This document shows positions 55,429 through 59,213 of a stretch of 59,213 bases of DNA, piece by piece; position 1 is the stretch's first letter, and every line of letters begins with the position of its first letter. Source of the DNA: a virus; IMG/VR virus record IMGVR_UViG_3300032081_000715, positions 1-59,213 of that record; one strand, 5' to 3'. The translations under genes were made by a program, and so were the position numbers. A model generated the notes under the pieces. The model did not search any database, had not been told where the DNA came from, and saw only the letters and a program-made list of their open reading frames with translations.

Positions 55429-58400
55429 TTATTGGTGAGCATAACATTTTTTGTTTTTATTCTCTGTTTTGTTCTTACATCTCTTTCCATTAGATTTAGT
55501 AGCGGTACATCTATATTCTTTCTTACCATCACCGTCTGTATCGCTACCATCTTTAAATGGCTTATGGTGTACACATAAGAATTTTTTGTCTGCAGTTTCA
55601 GTCGTTATCTTACATCTTTGACCATTAGAACGTATACCAGAACATCTAACAGTTTTAATACCTTTCTTTTTCTTTTCTTCTTCTTCTTTTTTCTTTTCTT
55701 CTTCTTTTGCTTTTTCTTTTTCTATTTTCTTTTGTTCTTTTTCTTTTTCTTTTTCAATCTTTTTCTTTTCGTCAATACGTTTTTTAGCAGCCTCTTTATC
55801 TTCGTCTTCAAGACCTAACTCCCAAGTGCTCCAACCTAAACCTAGCATTATTCTATTCCATGTAGAATGATTGCCTGTTATAGCTTCTTCTAGGTTATTA
55901 GCTTTTCTAACTAATCTTTGTGTTGGTAAATTAAATCCAGCTTCAAGTAAGCTAGCCCAGAAATATAATTTAGGACTTTCTATACGCCACCCTAACTCTT
56001 CACTAAGCTTACCACCTTTATCGTAATACTCAGATCGTATAGCTTGGTATACCTTTCTAGCCTTACTGCCTATTGGTGGAGAAAAACTAAGTAACTCTAA
56101 TAAAATTTTAGCATCTTCTCTGTTCCACGTTTTATCCTTTTCTTCTTTATAAACATTATATGTATTTTTTACAGTAGAAACAACAGCACCGTGCAAACCT
56201 ATTCCACGCAAGAAACTATCTAAAGTTCCATTAAATACTCGTTTTATATCTTTATCTTTTTCATCTTCATCATCTCCCCATAAAGAGTTAGCTAAAGCTT
56301 GTTGTAAAGCTAAGAATACAAAACTTTGTACAGCGCCGTAATACATTATTTTAGATATATTAGTTTTTGGATCACCTCTTCGGTTAACTAAATCAGATAA
56401 TGCCTTTTTAGTTAAACGAGTATATTGCATTGTGACGTTTTGAAAAGCTAATACAACCCTACCTAATACACTAGCTTGTTGCCCTGATACCATATCTTCT
56501 CTTGAAGACTGCTGAGTTTCTTCAGCAATTTCCTGCATGTCTAACATTGCTTGATCACTAGCTTGTTTATCAGTCATGCCTTGTTTTTTATAAGTATTAA
56601 ACCTATTTCTGTACATAGATGCACCACCAAAAGCAATAGCAAAACTATCTACAATTTGAGTAGGTTTAAAACCTAATTGTAGTAAGTAATTAATAAGTTT
56701 CCTTGGCGTTACTTTTCCATCAGAAAATGTTGCAGCTAACTCTGCCGCGTTTACATCTGTTTGTAAACCACCTCTTCTTTGTTTTAGTTGAGGGGAATTA
56801 AATATCATAGCAAAGTCTTTCCAAAACTGAGGCTGATTAGCAAATGCTTTAGCTGCTTTAAATATATTATTATCATTCCAGTTTATAAAGTTAACTGTAG
56901 ACAAAGTCTGTAGCACAGCTGACCTCATGTTAAAAAACATAATTGCACCAACAGAACCATTAATCCAGTCTAATAAATTATTAACGTTACTATCGGGACT
57001 AATTCTTCTATTAGTGCCGTTTTCCATACGATACATTATATTTTCTAAAGCTTTTCTAAAATTAGTACCATACACAGCTTCTATCTTGTTCATGTTTTCA
57101 GGAGTAAATATTGCCTCTGCGTTAGCCAAATAGTCTGCTAAAAATTGTTTTCTACCTATTTTATTTACTATGTTATTTAGATCACTAGCTATCGTGCCTA
57201 CTGCCCAACCTTCTTTTGGTTTTATATAACCTTCTTCTAATCTAGTAATTTTACTTAAAGTATCTGCATACTGTTTTATTTTATTGTTATTTAAAACGTG
57301 GTCTATTAATTTTTGTTTAGTAGCATTATCAATACCAGGTATATCAAAACCAGCTTTATCCCATAAGTAAACTCTTATAGCAGCATCAGTATTAAAAGCT
57401 GTTCCTTTTACATTTTTATACAAAGACTTACTTACTTCTTTAAAGTCTTTTCTCAGCTGTTTATACTCATTAACCATACCTTGTTTATAAGTATTCCAAG
57501 ACCGTATACCTTTTGCAAATGGGTCTAACAAGTTTTCTTTAAACCAAGCCATATGTTGATCACCTTGCTTGCCTGTGCCTAGAAACCTGTATAATAAACC
57601 TTTAAAGTCTTCCGCTGATGGCGGTACAAATATTCTCCACCAACCTTTATTTCTACCGGTTTTCATTGCCTCAGCTTGAGATATAACTTTTTTAGCATTA
57701 ATACCTTTTGACTCTTCTATTATTTTGTTAAATTCTTTACTAGCGTTTTTACTAAACTTAATTTTAGCTTGAACAACTTTAGATTTAATATCTAATTGAT
57801 CTAACACTTGTTTGACAGCTTCAACATTTTGTATAGCGTCATCAACAAAATACATATCATTATAGCCTTCAGCAAACTTTTCTAGCATCCATTGTGCTTT
57901 AGCATTTCCAGTGCTGTTAGCTAATCCTGTTATATTTTTTAATGGTATGTTTATTCCTTGAGAATCTAAAAACTGTTTTATTGCAGGAGCAGAAGCCTGA
58001 GGTCTAGCGGTTAAAACAAACATGTCTTTAGTGCCGTATTTCTTTGCTCTACTTCTAGCTTTATCCATTAACGGTCCAGGCTTGCCATCGACTACATCAT
58101 TAAACTCTGAAAAATCAAACTTACCACCTTTAGCTAATATAACGTCTCCTTGTTCAGCAAATTCAGTAGCATCTAATCTAACTTTTTCATAACTAGAAAC
58201 AAAATCATCCATTTGTTTTACTAATGTACTTGGCATTGGATCTTGTTGAGTTATATTATCTGTATTAACTTCCATAAACCTATTGCCAAACATATCTTTA
58301 AATGTAGGTTTATTACCTTGTACCGACTCATGATTACGTTTAACTATAGTATCTAACAACGATCTTTCTTTTCTAGCTCTATTACGCTCTAAGGCTACAT

Positions 58401-59213
58401 CTAATGAAGTATCTACAAATAACATACTAACATCATACCCTTTAGATTTAAATTCATTTACGAGGTTTTGCATTGATTTTACAGAGCCACCAGTACCGTC
58501 AACAACAACGCCATTAGCGTTACCTTGATACTTCATCATTTTATTTCTAGCTATTTTTCTAGACTCATGACCTAACTTACCAAGTATACTTCTTTGTTCA
58601 GAGGTCAGCTCTCTCATATCAGCTGGTAAACCATTATTCTTTTTCAACCACTCTAATGATATATCTGAGTTTACTATTTTAAAACCTTGGTTAGCTAAAT
58701 TTAGTTTGCTAATAACATTGCCTTTACCACTACCAGCGCCACCAGCTAAAAATATAACTTTACGTTTTGGTTTAGGTTTGCCATCGGTGTTAGGTATTGT
58801 GGCTCTAACGCCTGATTTAGTAAAACTTAAAGTATCATCAAAATCAAACGTTGACATACCTTTTACTACCGGTTTTTTACTAAACTTTATAAGATTATCT
58901 TTAGCTTTATACATAGCTGAAGACTTAGAGTTTTTTATGTTAGCACTTTTAACTAACTTTGTTTGTTCTTTAGAAAATGCTCTATCAGATTTTACTTCTT
59001 GAAAACTTTTACCATCTGAACTAAATATATTATTTAAATCTGTTTGCTTTAAAATATTTAATCTACTAAAACCAGCTGTACTTGTTTTACCACCTGGAGC
59101 TAAATCTATTAAATCCATAGTGTGTGTACTACCTAAAAATTGTGAGTGATTATTAAATACTAAATCTAACTCGGCATTAATATCAGTACCCTGAGGAGCG
59201 TATATTAACTCAG
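55429..59213 (-). CDS. Giant polyvalent virion protein, C-terminal part (5' end outside window)
   Basis: The frame is open upstream of the Met at 59118 to the edge, so the N-terminus is missing. Residues counted from that Met: HAD motif I FDFDDTL (91-97); a P-loop kinase GGAGSGKG (126-133) with partner motifs SDIS and FVDTSLDVALERNRAR; HAD motifs LTAR (369-372) and FVDD (424-427); a long helical region (~470-1090); a Lys/Glu coiled coil; and two zinc-knuckle repeats (C-x6-GxxC...CxxH) around a calcium-loop-like DTDGDGKKE at the C-terminus. It fits a large polyvalent protein injected with DNA. Kinase and phosphatase domains suggest nucleic-acid end processing. Confidence 0.85.
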   Translation of the reverse strand, partial: ELIYAPQGTDINAELDLVFNNHSQFLGSTHTMDLIDLAPGGKTSTAGFSRLNILKQTDLNNIFSSDGKSFQEVKSDRAFSKEQTKLVKSANIKNSKSSAMYKAKDNLIKFSKKPVVKGMSTFDFDDTLSFTKSGVRATIPNTDGKPKPKRKVIFLAGGAGSGKGNVISKLNLANQGFKIVNSDISLEWLKKNNGLPADMRELTSEQRSILGKLGHESRKIARNKMMKYQGNANGVVVDGTGGSVKSMQNLVNEFKSKGYDVSMLFVDTSLDVALERNRARKERSLLDTIVKRNHESVQGNKPTFKDMFGNRFMEVNTDNITQQDPMPSTLVKQMDDFVSSYEKVRLDATEFAEQGDVILAKGGKFDFSEFNDVVDGKPGPLMDKARSRAKKYGTKDMFVLTARPQASAPAIKQFLDSQGINIPLKNITGLANSTGNAKAQWMLEKFAEGYNDMYFVDDAIQNVEAVKQVLDQLDIKSKVVQAKIKFSKNASKEFNKIIEESKGINAKKVISQAEAMKTGRNKGWWRIFVPPSAEDFKGLLYRFLGTGKQGDQHMAWFKENLLDPFAKGIRSWNTYKQGMVNEYKQLRKDFKEVSKSLYKNVKGTAFNTDAAIRVYLWDKAGFDIPGIDNATKQKLIDHVLNNNKIKQYADTLSKITRLEEGYIKPKEGWAVGTIASDLNNIVNKIGRKQFLADYLANAEAIFTPENMNKIEAVYGTNFRKALENIMYRMENGTNRRISPDSNVNNLLDWINGSVGAIMFFNMRSAVLQTLSTVNFINWNDNNIFKAAKAFANQPQFWKDFAMIFNSPQLKQRRGGLQTDVNAAELAATFSDGKVTPRKLINYLLQLGFKPTQIVDSFAIAFGGASMYRNRFNTYKKQGMTDKQASDQAMLDMQEIAEETQQSSREDMVSGQQASVLGRVVLAFQNVTMQYTRLTKKALSDLVNRRGDPKTNISKIMYYGAVQSFVFLALQQALANSLWGDDEDEKDKDIKRVFNGTLDSFLRGIGLHGAVVSTVKNTYNVYKEEKDKTWNREDAKILLELLSFSPPIGSKARKVYQAIRSEYYDKGGKLSEELGWRIESPKLYFWASLLEAGFNLPTQRLVRKANNLEEAITGNHSTWNRIMLGLGWSTWELGLEDEDKEAAKKRIDEKKKIEKEKEKEQKKIEKEKAKEEEKKKEEEEKKKKGIKTVRCSGIRSNGQRCKITTETADKKFLCVHHKPFKDGSDTDGDGKKEYRCTATKSNGKRCKNKTENKNKKCYAHQ

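Noticed and set aside
1-59213. Terminal direct repeat or perfect circular overlap of the contig
   Set aside because: The first and last ~60 nt share no visible identity, and a direct join breaks the frame of the edge ORFs.
1-59213. CRISPR array, transposon, integrase or lysogeny module
   Set aside because: No regular repeat-spacer array, transposase, recombinase or repressor-type gene was seen; the MarR-like protein alone is not evidence of lysogeny.

Overview
The window is most of the genome of a lytic, AT-rich, podovirus-type tailed phage. Its head genes (large terminase, portal, a MCP ending in a TERCLVTQGANNFM-like tail, two connector proteins and a very long protein opening with FSGAKMNKDLDERIVPKGQ) resemble those of crAss-like phages and of marine phages such as Cellulophaga phi14:2. 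A Bacteroidota host, probably marine, is inferred. The evidence is AT-rich leaders without Shine-Dalgarno sequences, and a secreted protein whose C-terminus looks like a type IX secretion (T9SS) sorting tail, a system confined to Bacteroidota. I see no integrase, transposase or CRISPR array.

Layout: (a) 1-31136, minus strand, late genes. Read in transcription order (high to low coordinate) these are small virion proteins and accessory genes, groEL-groES, minor structural proteins, a wHTH protein, a holin candidate, small terminase, terL, portal, scaffold, MCP, connectors, the 1958-aa stabilisation-type protein, an S74-chaperone protein, an internal virion protein and a giant gene running off the left edge. 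(b) 31137-31423, divergent control region with a C-rich tract able to form a G-quadruplex on the minus strand. (c) 31424-48167, plus strand, early and middle genes: many tiny proteins, a tRNA-Arg, two tRNA-like RNA elements, then DNA ligase, 5'-nucleotidase, sigma factor, ERF annealing protein, RecE-like nuclease, SSB-like protein, T7-type primase-helicase, thymidylate synthase, MazG-type enzymes, PD-(D/E)XK nuclease and class II ribonucleotide reductase. (d) A terminator at 48173-48202 meets the convergent minus-strand block 48201-59213. This holds lysis candidates, secreted and outer-membrane proteins, a family of small proteins sharing an N-terminal MAFKM signature, and a giant ORF open at the right edge.

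If the molecule is circular or circularly permuted, the two minus-strand blocks are one late region cut by the contig ends inside one giant virion-protein gene. The ends do not join in frame, so some sequence would be missing.

The most novel signals are: seven copies of a fixed-spacing motif (ACAAWHT-AAATACG-N10-GATAAT) restricted to the early region; a second motif shared by two late genes and the recombination operon; a roughly 370-nt structured gene-free segment ending in a tRNA-like domain; the T9SS-like secreted protein; a thioredoxin fold with both catalytic cysteines replaced by asparagine; a P-loop kinase nested inside a HAD phosphatase; and the MAFKM signature shared by unrelated small late proteins. 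No DNA polymerase or RNA polymerase gene is visible, so the phage probably borrows host polymerases and redirects transcription with its own sigma factor.
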